A stretch of DNA of 64,000 nucleotides, taken from NCBI GenBank assembly GCA_001792895.1, contig MARA01000005.1, positions 1,550,001 to 1,614,000 of the forward strand, read 5' to 3'. The DNA is from Lentinus brumalis (taxonomy: Eukaryota > Basidiomycota > Agaricomycetes > Polyporales > Polyporaceae). The position numbers and the translations under genes are program-made. Below the pieces are notes generated by a model. It saw only the letters and a list, made by a program, of their open reading frames with translations. It ran no database searches and was not told the DNA's origin. Positions 1 through 11,407 of this stretch are shown here, piece by piece (within the stretch, counting starts at the first letter, position 1; the number at the start of each line of letters is the position of its first letter).

Positions 1-1400
1 CTACGAGGTCATCGTCTCTGAAGATTTCCGCTGACGAGATATACCCAACAGTTCCCCGATGCCGCCGCCTCCTGGATTTCAACTGTCCGCTCGGTGGCGT
101 ACCCGGTCTCAATGTTCGCTTGACTTTCAGGTCTTGGGACGAGGTGTAACATCATATGACATAGTATACCCAGCGCGGTTTCCACGGAGTACCAATGCAG
201 TCTTTATACCTATGTCTTCTCATCTGGGCAACGCCCTGCTTATCAGGATCGTTGTTCTCGTTATCGTCTGCGCGAGCTCTGAACTGAACCGGGCGCTACC
301 GTCCATTACGGCACTGCCTTTCGATATCCGTATCGAGAAGTTCTCGTCTACATACGAACCACGTCGTCCACGACCCGCACCAATCGTCATACGTGATGAA
401 GCCACCACAGGGAAGTTCGCCGTGCGGAGGTTGTGCTGCATTGAATCATCCTTAGCCTGAAAAAGCAGAGCTCTCTGCCAGTGATAGCCGCCACGTCGAA
501 CGCATGGACGAGCTCACATGCTGCATTGATTCGCAGCGAGTACCGTTTGCTATGTTGTCAGGTGAGATTGGAAAGTCCTTTGCATGAGCATGGGGACTCA
601 CTGAGGCGCGCGTTTCTGTCAGGTACTGCTTCTATCATGAGGCGGAGTGTCCAGTGCCGTCCAGCCTGAGCCGCTACGACCTGCTCCACTCCTACGCACT
701 AGAAGCCTCGAGACTCTACATATACTGCAAGTCGAGCCAGAATGCTCGACTTGTGACTCTTCAAGCATCCGCTGGACCTCACGAACGGCACAGGCCAATG
801 CAAGGTCGTCCCTATCCCCTCCCCGATACGCAGCGCTCGACGATACTGTTATCGCGAAGCCCTCGGACGAAATCTGCAGAATTCGAGCATGGTCTCCGGA
901 TAGGCCTCTTGTTCTCAACTTGGCCAGACTCAGGTGACATGGTTGACATGCAGACTTGCTCGGTGAGATCGTCAGTTCGCTTCGTGTTCGCAGCCTACTC
1001 AATGTCAGCCATCCACATAGCCTGTGCAACAACGCATGGCTCGCAAAACTTCGCGCACGCACATGCCCGCTGAAGCCACAATGCCAGATTGGGCGACGCT
1101 GTCTGTGCCTTGCTACCCATGCGACCACGGAACACCTGGCTATCTTGACTCTTGGCGCTTCGACGAAATGCATGTGGGACCGGCGGTAGCCTGCGGACTC
1201 GCAATAGCTGGTGCTTCTATGGGACTTGCAGCACTACGTTTGTTCTTTCCATTCGAGGTCGGACTGGACGCTTCCGTTGGGCGACGCAGGACGGAATCGG
1301 CAACCTTCCTCGGCTGACGTCTCAGACGCGACCATGCGGATCCGCCGCTGGCGACATATGGCTTACCGGAACGTTCTCTCTCTCTTCCGGTGCTGGGGGC
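1..1400. other. 5' intergenic stretch, no gene recognised
   Basis: Open frames of up to about 180 codons occur on both strands here, but they overlap one another. None shows a recognisable domain, a signal peptide or a plausible exon chain. The right end is the promoter of the GH18 gene that follows. Confidence 0.5.
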
Positions 1401-1406
1401 TATAAA
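1401..1406 (+). promoter_or_regulatory. TATA box of GH18 gene
   Basis: TATAAA within GGGGGCTATAAAGGCAT lies 106 bp upstream of the GH18 start codon at 1507. This is a usual TATA-to-ATG spacing for a fungal gene with a short leader. Confidence 0.6.
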
Positions 1407-1506
1407 GGCATCTCCTCTACGAGGGCTTGAGCTTCAGAGAGAACTCGCACTTCGCGCATCTCCTCACAACTCGGGTTGGCACTGCCCAAGGACTTCGACG
1501 GTCATC

Positions 1507-3034
1507 ATGTTCTCCTCCAGCATTCGTCGTATCGCCGCGTTCCTGGCTGCTTACCTCCTGATTGGCGTCATTGCGGCGCCGCTGGAGAGTTTCAACCAGA
1601 CCTTGTCCTTCGAGCAGCGTGATCTAGCGGCTCGTGCGACCCCAGCCGCTCCCCACTTCGCTATCTACGCAGACCAGTATCAGTCTGGGGTCACTGGGCC
1701 TCCAGCTACCTCCGCGATCAAGGTGCGCATGAGTGCGACAAGCTTCCCTGCTGTGTTTTGACTGATCTTGGTATACAGGGTTTCAATGCCTTGTGAGTAG
1801 GCTTCGCGGGGTCGTCGCTTTAGTCCGTCACGGCGGCTGACTCATGATCGCTCTAGCTACCTCTCGTTCTGGCTTATTGAGGGAGCATGGGACAAAGCAT
1901 ATGAATGGACGACCCTCAGCGCCTCAGATCGCGCGACGATCAAGTCACAGTACAGCGCTGCCGGCATCAAGCTCATGGTCGCCGCCTTCGGCTCCACGGA
2001 CGTACCTACCTCGACTGGCCAGGACCCAGTGGCGCTTGCCAACAAGCTCGCTGCTTGGGTTAAGCAGTGGGGCTTGGACGGTGTTGACATCGACTACGAG
2101 GTACGCTCCCTGCTAGTACGACTGGTCTCTGGTGAGAAGACGCTGATGACGCATCGCTACCAGGACTTCAACGCTATGGACGGTGGAACGGCGGAGAACT
2201 GGCTGATCTCCTTCACTAAGCAGCTTCGTTCCCAGTTGCCTGCCGGAGACTACATTATCACGCATGCTCGTATGTTTGTCCCACTGCCTTACCTGGTACC
2301 TACTGAGGATGGTAATCATCTGCAGCTGTGGCGCCATGGTACGATTTCATCCTTGCAGAAAGAGTTTGTCGCAGCTGATCGAGAACGCGCATGCAACAGG
2401 TTTACTCCCAGCCACTACCCTGGCGGTGGCTACCTCAAGGTTCACCAACAGGTCGGCAGTTTGATTGATTGGGTTTGTATTTGAATCTCTTCTCCGCTTA
2501 GGAACTCGCTCATGCGAATTTATCCACACAGTATAACGTGCAGTTTTACAATCGTGAGCACTTTGCCACAAGCCGACGTTACCGGTTGTTTGACTGATAT
2601 GTGGCACAGAGGGCTCGACCGAGTACACTACCTGCGCTGGCCTCATTACGTCTTCATCTTCGACCTGGCCGCAGACAGCTCTCCTCCAGATCATCGCTTC
2701 GGGTGTCCCTGCTAGCAAGCTCGTCATTGGCAAGCCCATCACCTCCGGTGACGCGAACAATGGGTACATGTCGGCGTCCACCCTCGCTAGCTGCGTTGCG
2801 CAGGCGAAGACCCAGGGCTGGAGTAAGTCGACTTCTTCACTCAGACCTTCGAAGCAGAGTTGACTATCGTAATCGTCTCCCCGACAGACGGCGGTGTCAT
2901 GGGGTGGCAGGTGCGTCCTTCTGTTACTCCGACATTTTCATGTGGCCATATGGCTGATATTGTTATCTTCACAGTACCCGAATGGTGGCGCTTCCTGGAT
3001 TCAGACTGTACGGGCGCAGTCCTGGCCGGTATAG
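1507..3034 (+). CDS. Secreted GH18 glycoside hydrolase (chitinase-like), 10 exons
   Basis: The family hydrolyses beta-1,4-linked GlcNAc polymers, or related endo-N-acetylglucosaminidase substrates, outside the cell. I join exons 1507-1722, 1779-1792, 1857-2100, 2164-2269, 2326-2338, 2400-2472, 2532-2553, 2610-2822, 2888-2910 and 2975-3034. All junctions are GT..AG and keep frame, giving about 327 residues. A hydrophobic N-terminal segment (about residues 8-24, ending AAP) is a signal peptide. The GH18 signature DGVDIDYE supplies the catalytic Glu, which is the last codon of exon 3. The C-terminal half carries YNVQFYNQG, KLVIGKP and GGVMGWQYP, which line the barrel in this family. Exon 5 is only 13 nt. 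It is a distant paralog of the two GH18 copies near 31 and 34 kb, which have 3 exons. The exact substrate is not predictable from sequence. Confidence 0.92.
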
Positions 3035-4540
3035 ATGATGAGCGGCGCAAGGATGGCTTCCTTGCCTTGGGAAGCTACTTTCGGTGGCTTCTTGGTGCGA
3101 GCGCACGACACGCTCGCTCCCCGAGAACCGTCTCGGCTTTCGGTATCTTTCTTATTCGCGGGTTTGTGATAGAAGTTTACGAAACGAGAGTTACAGGGCC
3201 TTCATGTATACAATCACGGAATGAATGTTGTATTATACTCCACTCAAGCCATCGCTACATTGTTGCGCTCAGCGAATCACTGCCCTGGTTATCATATTAT
3301 TGCAACAAAAATGTGCATGGCAGAACCTTGACTCTGCGGTCCTCATGAAGTGCTATGCTTTGACCTTGACTGAAACTATGTACTTCACTGTCATTTCACT
3401 ATGATCAATAAGTGAGATCAAGTCGGCGGCGGTCTTGCAGCGTTCTCCAGGACTAGACGCCAGCTCCCGATCGATCGGCACTGTCCCTCAGAGTCCAGAC
3501 CATCTACTTACTTAACTACCACCGTGAGTAGCTCAACTTCACTGCTGGACGAGTGGCCGCACTGGCTCACAGCGTCCATACATCTCCTGACATACAGCGC
3601 TGCATTTGTTGTGTTTTATTCCGGTGCTCGGCTCATGTAGTTCCAATCACGCACACTGCCTCAGCACACCTCCCGCTTACAGCCGTTTGCATAACGATAG
3701 GCCCCTCCACACTGTTTACACACACTGCCGCGTAAGCGGACTTGGAAAAAGGATAAGTGATGAGTAAGTGAGTAGGGATGAGATGGAACGAGAAGCCTCA
3801 AAAGTACGAACTCCGCCGATAACCGACTGTGTGTACACAGTTCGCGAGGGGCCTATCGTTATGCAAACGGCTGTAAACAAGAGACGGAGGCCGCAAGAGG
3901 GCTTCGATTCACCAGATGTACGGAAACACGCAGCTCCGTGCCGGCACCATGATTGTCTGAAGATAAGTAAGTGCACTCTCAGTAGTATTAGTAAGGCTGA
4001 CGTTGGACGGACCTCCGTCGCATGCTTTCACAGGTTCTCGAATCGCAAAGTCACTCGTGATGAAGTCCGCTCTGTAGCACTCTGATGGTCTTTGAGTATG
4101 AATGCAACGTCAAGCTGGTGGCCAAGGGAGTTGCTACGCCGCCTCGTATATGCAGGGGCCTTGCGAGCCATCCCGTTCAACCTCCGTCGTCGCCGGAGCT
4201 TATGCATTGTTTGAGTTGTTGCAGGACAAATTCCATCGAGGATTGGCGTTCCTGATTGAGTCTTACATTGCTTGCCATCAGGAAAATCTGCAGGCGTTCG
4301 ACCACAATGCTGCTAGAGACGGGCGCGCCGCCCATCGGCAATACACTGTCCATTGACTGCTCGCTAGGGAACGTTTCTGCGAGGCTGCATCAAGTTAGTC
4401 CAGGCAACCTTGCACAGGTCTAGGAGGACTTGCGCAGGAGACTGGCTATCACTGACCTACACGATATATAGTCGCCATGTCGGTGGCGATAGCTTCTGTC
4501 TACTCCGCCACCCACTGCGGACCCGGACACGAGCTTTGTA
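3035..4540. other. Intergenic stretch between GH18 and DUF6533 genes
   Basis: No gene is recognised. It contains the 194-bp TA-flanked inverted-repeat element at 3680-3873; the rest is unassigned. Confidence 0.5.
3680..3873. mobile_element. MITE with 28-bp perfect TIRs and TA target site
   Basis: The left end CAGCCGTTTGCATAACGATA, continuing GGCCCCTC, is repeated as its exact reverse complement at the right end (3846-3873). Weaker complementarity continues inward. TA dinucleotides flank both ends (3678-3679 and 3874-3875). At 194 bp with no coding capacity this is a non-autonomous element. CAG-starting TIRs with TA duplication suggest the Tc1/mariner-pogo group; that assignment is inference. 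Confidence 0.75.
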
Positions 4541-6373
4541 ATGAGTATGGACGCTACTCAGCTGGTCTTGATCTACGATGCCGCGTGAGTGCCTCTCAGC
4601 TACATAAGTATTACTTGCTGATAAGTCTCCCTTCCTAGCGCGGCGAATCTCAACTGGACGAGCAGCGCATTGGGTGAGTAACCTCGTTTCTGAAGGTGTT
4701 CACAGCTGATTATTCGATGGCCAGCGATCCTTGCATACGACTATCTATTGACATTCCCGCGGGAGGTGCGCTTCGTGTGGAGCCGCAAGTTCTCCCCGGC
4801 AACAGCCCTGTTCCTCCTCAACCGTTACATTATCATACTACTCTACTTCGTCGACCTGATAACGTTGTTTCCTATCATACCTTCAGTAAGTGGCAAATCC
4901 CCATTGCGAGAATTTCGCTGACTAGCTGGTTAGACGTACGCTCCCTGCAAATGTCTTGCGTGTCGGATGATACTAATGATGCTGTCGCAGATGTCAAGGC
5001 GTCGGGAAGTTCATCGTTGTCCTTGAGATATTTCCCTATATTATCTGGGCAGGTGCGCACTTACCAGCACTCCGCAGCTCCACAGTAGAGCTTACCTCAT
5101 GGGTCCTCAGCCTTTTCCGGATTACGGACGTACGCGTTGAGCCAGCGGAATGCCTTCATCGGCTTGTTCGTCTTTATGCTGTCCTTGGTGCCCGCGGGTA
5201 TCAATGCTGTGGGTGATCTTCCGCGCCATGCTCATCCGCTCCGTGGCTAACGATGTCACAGTACTTTCTGTCCACGTTCACGTTTGTGAACCTGGATCCT
5301 CCTTCGAACTGCACAGCATTCTCGGACATCACGGCAGATCTCAGCAAGCAGTATGTGTTTTACTGTACTTGTGCAAACCATGACATACCGAAGCTCATCA
5401 GTGTCGCCCCTCCGTATGAAACAGGCGTACGTTCTCGGGCTCTATCCGCGGATGGAAAGCGGAGCTGACGCTGCGCTGCAGTGACAATAGCCTCGCGCAC
5501 ATCTATAATTGCAGCAGACGTCTTCGTAATAGCCGTTACTTGGTGGAACACCTATGGAATCCGTAAGCTCTCGCGACACGCGCGGCTCGGCACATCGTTC
5601 GGGACGCTGCTGCTGAGAGACGGTGAGTGATACCGTCAGCAGTGTCAGATCCGCCGGCTTACCACGATTCCCGTAGGAACGATATACTTCATGTCAGCAT
5701 CTACGCCGTGTCCCTGGGAGAGTTAACGTCCGAATGCTGACATGACAACAGTGTTCTGCTCGCAATGAATGTCGTCCACATGACGCTTAACACAGTCAAG
5801 GTGGGTCGCCATGCGCTATGTCCTGCGCCAGAGGCGTGCTGATCGGACTGGCATGGTGCGACAGCCCAACAACCTCGTTCAGCAAGCAAGCTATGTAACC
5901 ATCCTGGAGAACCCGTATGCACTCGAATTTACCTTCGCCTGCGAGACCGACATCACTCACTCTCTTCGTCGCTCAGCATAGCCTCCGTCCTCATCTCGCG
6001 GTTCATCCTAAATCTCCGCGAGGTCGACCAGCTAGGTCCCGGGGACGCTTCGTCCGAGAACCCCCTTCCGTCCTTCGTAGACTCGCGCAAACAGGAGGAG
6101 ACCCTGCGCTTCGCCTCCCGAAGTTTCGCTGACGAATTCTCGGCGCCGCTCGACTTCGGGTACGTGGACGAGGAGGACGAGAACATCGACACCGATGTCA
6201 GGCACAGCAGCGAACTTGACAACAACAGGATAGGAAGGGACGACTGTGCAGAGGTGGAAGTGAAGGAGACGGTGATGGCATCGCCGACGTCCTCGACTGG
6301 CTTGACTCTGGTTTCGATGCAAGGCAGTAGCTCGTTAGCAGCGGCATCTCCTGCAGAACGACTTACCATATAA
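4541..6373 (+). CDS. DUF6533-domain multi-pass membrane protein
   Basis: It begins MSMDATQLVLIYDAA, and exon 3 holds the DUF6533 core YDYLLTFPREVRFVW followed by hydrophobic helices. Later exons add more membrane segments (KFIVVLEIFPYIIWA, AFIGLFVFMLSLVPAG, ADVFVIAVTWWNTYGI, VLLAMNVVHMTLNTVK) and a long acidic cytoplasmic tail ending at 6373. This layout is a very common, functionally uncharacterised agaricomycete family, often expanded in a genome. Introns are numerous and short. The junction between the exon ending near 4890 (after FPIIPS) and the exon starting at 4991 (CQGVGKF) does not keep frame with standard splice sites. Either the intron boundary is unusual or a small indel is present. 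A second junction, near 5427, would need a GC donor. Exon limits are therefore approximate. Confidence 0.8.
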
Positions 6374-6888
6374 TGACTTGTGTTCTCCATTATTGTAGAA
6401 ATAGTGTACCATCAGGAGAATCACGTCGGAAGGTTACGTCGGAAGACGATATATAATCAATGGTCTCTCACTACGCGAACCGTGTGGTTCTTGATTCGAG
6501 CGAGTCGGAGAAACTTTCGAAAGATGTCTATATCATATACAGTATAAAATTACATGATGTACCAGATGCAGGAGCCGGGAGACCGTGAGCAGAGCGAAAC
6601 AGAGCCGAAAACGAGTACGAAGGATGTGACCTAAGACGGGGCTAATTCGCATGAAGAGCAAAGGAAGAGACAAAGATGTAAGAAGATGCCTGGAAAATTG
6701 TGCGGAAAATGCGTATATCTTACGTGCAGCAGACTGGCTGGAGTGGCAGATAATGAGCGTGAGTCGGTCAGGGAAGGGTATGTAATGAATGGAGAGATCC
6801 GAGGTGAATGAGAAGTCAACAGAAGACGAAAACAGTGCAGTGGATGTGATGAACCTGGTAGTGGGCGGGGTGCGGGGCAGTAAGCGGT

Positions 6889-8111
6889 TCAACTCATGAG
6901 ACGCTCGCCCCACACTAATCGTTGTCTGTGCGCTCGCACTGCTCCCCGGAGAGTTATATATGCGATCCAAATGCAGGCGCAGAGAACCAGAGCGAAGATA
7001 GTGCGCTGAGGTCCGATGAGTACCCGAGTGTGTGACAAGCAGCCAGGATGTCGACTTACAACGAGTGCCTTCCATCTCTTGCTTACAGGAGCGTTGGGCG
7101 TGAATATGATGGCGCGCAGCCGCTGTGACACAGGTGTATTCAGCCACTCCAACGAAGTCATCAGTTGTTGCGCCTAAGCAAGACACACGTCAGCAAGCGC
7201 TCCACGCCGGAGGGACACGAGGAGACTGACCTTCTCTCGACCACGATCGTACACTTTTCGTATGTCGCGGATCTGGGAGCCGACTTCAGGTAATTGCTCC
7301 TCGAGTTCGATAAGGACTGCCAAGTCTTCGTCGAGGGTGTCCCTGACGTGGGGCACTGTATTCTTCAAGGAAAATTCCGTTCGGTCGCGGGTTTGCTGTG
7401 GATGACGGTGTCAGGGAGCCGCCGGGATCGAGAGCGCGGGTCATTACGCACCTGAATGCCGGTGAAGACCTCATGGAGGAGGTTTTCGATCGCTCTCGAG
7501 TTGCTGAGGTCGAGTGCGAGTTTGCCCTATTATATGGAGTGAGCTGCGGCGTCTTCCCGGCTGACATGTGCAGCATATGATTGTGGCAAGCCCGGAAGTA
7601 TTTCATAGGTGAACTTTATGTACATATAGCGGGACTGCGTCTCCCTCGTGCGGAGTCCTCCATGACCTAACATCGCATAGCGTCCCATGAGGTGGCAGTC
7701 ACATCTGACTGCGCCTGGGGCGCGCATGTGATTGAGCCATTAGCCAAACTCTAAGCATGCAGACGCCGAGTAGGCAGAACGACGTCGCCAAGTGACAGAC
7801 AGATGTGGAGGGATTGGGAGCGGAGGAGATGCACAACAGGAAGAACAGGAGAGGAGGAAACGGGGGGAACTCACATCGAGCTCTTTTATTGTTCGCTCAT
7901 AGTATGAGGCGCGTTTCGACGCAGACTCGAGAGCTGAGCACAGGTGCCTGCAGGTTGACTACTCAGGCGGCCGATACATGCACTTGTACGAACGGTCGGA
8001 CGTACTGTGGCTCCCAGCTCGGTGTCACCTCCCTCTCTTGCAAGCTGCCTAGATCGCTGCTCTCGTTCAGGTGACTCGGACCTGTATCCTCGAAGGTAGA
8101 GATGGAGGACA
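6889..8111 (-). CDS. Small coiled-coil protein with C-terminal membrane anchor, unknown function
   Basis: Read on the minus strand, likely exons give MSSISTFEDT (start 8111), a segment SASKRASYYERTIKELD, then LALDLSNSRAIENLLHEVFTGIQ (about 7533-7452). A long charged helical exon follows (KNTVPHVRDTLDEDLAVLIE and onward, about 7398-7231), and then TSLEWLNTPVSQRLRAII. The last exon encodes one hydrophobic helix (FALVLCACIWIAYITL) followed by a basic tail ending at 6889. Internal introns at about 7451-7399, 7230-7174 and one after SKRWKAL are GT..AG. The N-terminal exon chain is less certain because it needs a roughly 340-nt intron or another exon near 7600-7690. The charged helix suggests a coiled coil, and the single late helix suggests a tail-anchored protein. 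I do not recognise the family. Confidence 0.6.
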
Positions 8112-8159
8112 TGTTAAGGTGGCCAGTCGAGGGTGATGTTATGCCACAATGCGAATGTA

Positions 8160-8273
8160 CGAATGAAAAGGGCCGAAGGAAAAGGGGGAAGGGAAGAAGG
8201 AGAAGAGGAAAGAGGAGGAGAGAGGCGGGACGGGAGGAGGAGTCGGCAGTGGACGGGATGCATGGTCTTTATA
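8160..8273 (-). promoter_or_regulatory. Core promoter of the minus-strand small membrane protein
   Basis: On the minus strand a TATAAA (8268-8273) is followed by about 80 nt of almost pure pyrimidine (8160-8245) and then the proposed start codon at 8111. TATA followed by a CT-rich initiation region is a usual arrangement for well-expressed fungal genes. Confidence 0.5.
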
Positions 8274-8899
8274 TCGAGGACGCTTGACGCGGGATTCAAT
8301 TAAGCAGACGTAAATCTCGATCAGGCGCGTGTGTAACCCCACGTGTGCGCGTTCGGCGTCTGGTGATCAATGTCGTCTAGATCTTGAGCCACAGCTCCCA
8401 GCTCCGGCTCGATAGCGATTGTGCTGGGTGAAAAGAAACTACTAGCATACAGTCGGAGACAGGAGGCTCGCTTCGAGTGCTTCAGATGAGACGCAACCAA
8501 ACAGTGTCTCCCAGCCACTTGAGCCGAGGGTCTATGCGCACAGTCGCGTGTCCGGTCAGCAGAGCCTGTTGAAGCGTTGACAGTGACACAGTGACGGAAG
8601 TGGTTACAGGGACTGACAGCGGTCAGGGGACTTCCCGCTTGCCCGTATGACGGTATGAGGAGACATGTGAGTTATAGGAGAGCAATGGCATTTGAACTGC
8701 TATATTTATGTATGTGGTTCGTGAAGTAGAGCGAAATGCAGCATGGTTCGTGCCCATAAACAGTAAGCGCCCTGTGTTTGTCAAGGACCACTTCACGAGA
8801 TCTGAGCGACCCACCCACGGGTTGCGCTAAAAATCGTCATGCAGGTGGAATTCATCTACAGAATGCTACCTAGAGCGTCGCAACAGTATTGATGGTGTT

Positions 8900-8977
8900 C
8901 TGACGGAGATATTGAAGTAAGAGTGCTGACGGAGATATTGAAGTAAGAGTGCTGACGGAGATATTGAAGTAAGAGTG
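8900..8977. repeat. Three perfect tandem copies of a 26-bp unit
   Basis: The unit beginning CTGACGGAGATATTGAAGTA is repeated three times without a mismatch (8900-8925, 8926-8951, 8952-8977). It lies 100 bp upstream of the gypsy insertion, outside the element. Confidence 0.95.
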
Positions 8978-9078
8978 CAGAACATGTCCATATATGGTGT
9001 GCGACGTACAATTTGTCCTTGAAATTGTCCCGGGAAAGTGTCATGGCGCCGCCCCTAAGTACTAAGTAGTCAATGTAG

Positions 9079-9324
9079 TGTAAGCCTGACGGCTTACGCC
9101 ATCTGCTTATGTTACTTCTTTGTGCTTGTTTACACTCGGCGCTTGTGCGCATATAGTTCCGCGAACCTTCGTTGCGTCCTCTTTACCTTTTCCCCGGACG
9201 CAACCAGGTACGCTCCCCGCTCGTTACGTAGATACTTCATCATGTACTTACCTTTTCCCCGGACGCAACCAGGCTTCGTTCCAGTTTCCGTCCTCTGAGT
9301 GTTACCGGCGTTGCCGGGTTTCCA
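9079..9324 (+). repeat. 5' LTR of gypsy element
   Basis: It starts TGTAAGCC and ends TTTCCA. The first bases form a perfect 7-bp inverted repeat (GTAAGCC..GGCTTAC, 4-nt loop). A segment of about 25 bp containing CCTTTTCCCCGGACGCAACC occurs twice within the LTR. Confidence 0.95.
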
Positions 9325-9766
9325 CTTTTTTTGAAACTGCGCACGAATCCAACATCGACGACGAACACTCGCCTCGCCGACCCGCCAAGTCGAGCAGCGA
9401 GCCCACTTGCGTCAGCAGACGAGGAGGAGTAGTCCGAAGACTCTCCCTACCGTCCGTCATCATCCAGTCCCTGTCGCTCTCAGAACCCGGGGTCGTCTCC
9501 GGGATACCTTAGGGCTACAACAACTCCCGTTTGCCAGTCTGGACGACCAGGAACTCCAGGAACAACGCGACCGCGATAGTGAGTTCGATTTCGGATCTCC
9601 ACTCTCGTCACTCCCTTCGCGCTACGCTTCGCAAGTCCCGTCCAACTCGTCCTCTTCTCGTGTGTCTCCTCGCACATCTCCTCCTCCTCCCAGGCGCACC
9701 CGTCGCCAGTCCACGTCCTCGGATTCGTCTTCGGAGGAAGAAAACCGCGCATACAGTCACACTATC

Positions 9767-11407
9767 ATGTCGTCCAACAACAGCAACAAGGACGCCGTCG
9801 TCGTCCCTAACCTGAAATCCGCTCCTATCTTTGGCGAGGGCAAGATCACGATCTCCAACCTCAACTCGTGGGAACACCACTGCAACTTGTTCTTCCGCGA
9901 GCGAGGAGTCGATGACGACAAGAAGGTCCAGAAGGCAACGTTCGGTTTCACCAACGAACTCCTACAGGACTGGTACCTCGCAAATCAGGATGACTACGAC
10001 GCGATGTCCTGGAAGGCTTTTGTCGTCGCCATACGCAGTCGCTTCCTGCCTCGAGGCTGGGCTAGCGCAATCCAGTCGGAGATCATCTCTACCCGCATGA
10101 CCGATGCACACAAGTTCGAAGACTTCGTGCTCTCTATCGAGAAGCTCAACGCACGCCTGCGTGGCACCGACACTCGCTTCTCCGAGGCCGCTCTTCATGA
10201 CATCGTCACTGCGAATGTGGTCGAAGAACTCGCACATCTCTGCTCTGAGTCTCCTGTTGTCGACATCAAGGACTACGCCGACTGGAAGGCCTCCCTCGTC
10301 AGCGCCGATCTACGTCGCCGTCGTGTCCTGGAACTCGTCTCTAAGCAGTTCGCTACACACAAGCACACCACGTACTCCGGATCCTCGAGCACCCAGGCAA
10401 CTACCTCTAAGTCTGGCGGTATTCCGAAGCTCACCGACGTCGATCGCAAGCTCCTCATGGACAATGAAGGATGCTTCAAGTGCCGCAAGTTCTACACTGG
10501 ACATCTCGCGAACGACTGCAAGGTCTTTCCGAACTCGGCGACCTACAAACCGCTCACGAGCAAGATGCCTCAGGACGCTAGGGCTGCGTACTCTAAGGAG
10601 AAAGGACGATTGGCAACGGTTGGCGCCGTGACCGACACAGACCCCAACGTGATGGCCGCCGTCAATGTCCTCAACTCGCCTCCTGCCCATGCTTCCTGCG
10701 TTCTCGGATCTGGTTCCGACTCCGAAGTGTGCGTCTCTCCCTTCTACGCTCCACACACTCTCCTCTCTGCCATCATTCTCTCTCCTTCGGTCGAGTCTTC
10801 TGCTCTTCCGTTGCTGATAGACTCTGGCGCACCCTCAGTTCTGATTAGAGAAGAACTCGCAGTTCGCCTTCAGCTTCCGATACGGTCTCTTCCAGAGCCG
10901 TACAAGCTAGGCAACGCATGGGGCGTGGGAGAGAATGAGAGTACGAAGTATGTGAAGCTGAGAGTCGCCCTTCCCGATCACTCCTGGTCATCGATCACTT
11001 GTCGTGCCATTGTTGTTCCGTCGCTATGCGCTCCTGTAATTCTAGGCAAACCGTTCCTCGAATCGAACCAACTCATCGAAGTCTCGAAGATCACTCCGCG
11101 CGTTCACTCATACACAAACCCTCCAACCGTGATCTCCTCGCACCTCTACCACCTTCGTCAACACGTCAATCATCCTCCCTCTATGACAAGAAACAACAAC
11201 GACTCGAGGAACGCATACAAGCCGATGACGCGCGCCGCATGGAACATCTACGCTTCCTTCGGGAGCTCCGCTGCACCACCGCAGTGCGCCGGATACACGC
11301 CAACAGACACACCGTCGACGCGTCGACCTGCGCGGCCACTCTCGTACGCGATCGTGTCGAACAGCTCGCTTTTCAAGAAACTCTCGTCCGCGAGGACACG
11401 GCCATGA
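9767..11407 (+). pseudogene. Gypsy gag-protease reading frame
   Basis: The first in-frame ATG is at 9767. The open frame extends upstream without ATG to about 9407 through a Ser/Pro/Arg-rich stretch. The Gag region is followed by a zinc-knuckle-like CFKCRKFYTGHLANDC near 10470-10517, whose spacing is CX2CX6HX4C rather than the classical CX2CX4HX4C. The retropepsin motif LLIDSGAPSVLI lies near 10811-10846, with the flap and C-terminal VILGKPFL near 11036-11059. After about 11100 this frame becomes low-complexity, and the protein-like frame is the -1 frame, so the last 100 codons are probably not the native sequence. The TGA at 11405-11407 overlaps an ATG of the RT frame. Confidence 0.85.

Noticed and set aside
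619..1173. 184-codon minus-strand frame near the window start
   Set aside because: Four other frames of similar quality overlap it. It has no recognisable domain and no supporting promoter or introns.
8900..8977. Tandem 26-bp units considered as a CRISPR-like array
   Set aside because: There are no spacers between units and this is eukaryotic DNA; it is a simple tandem repeat.
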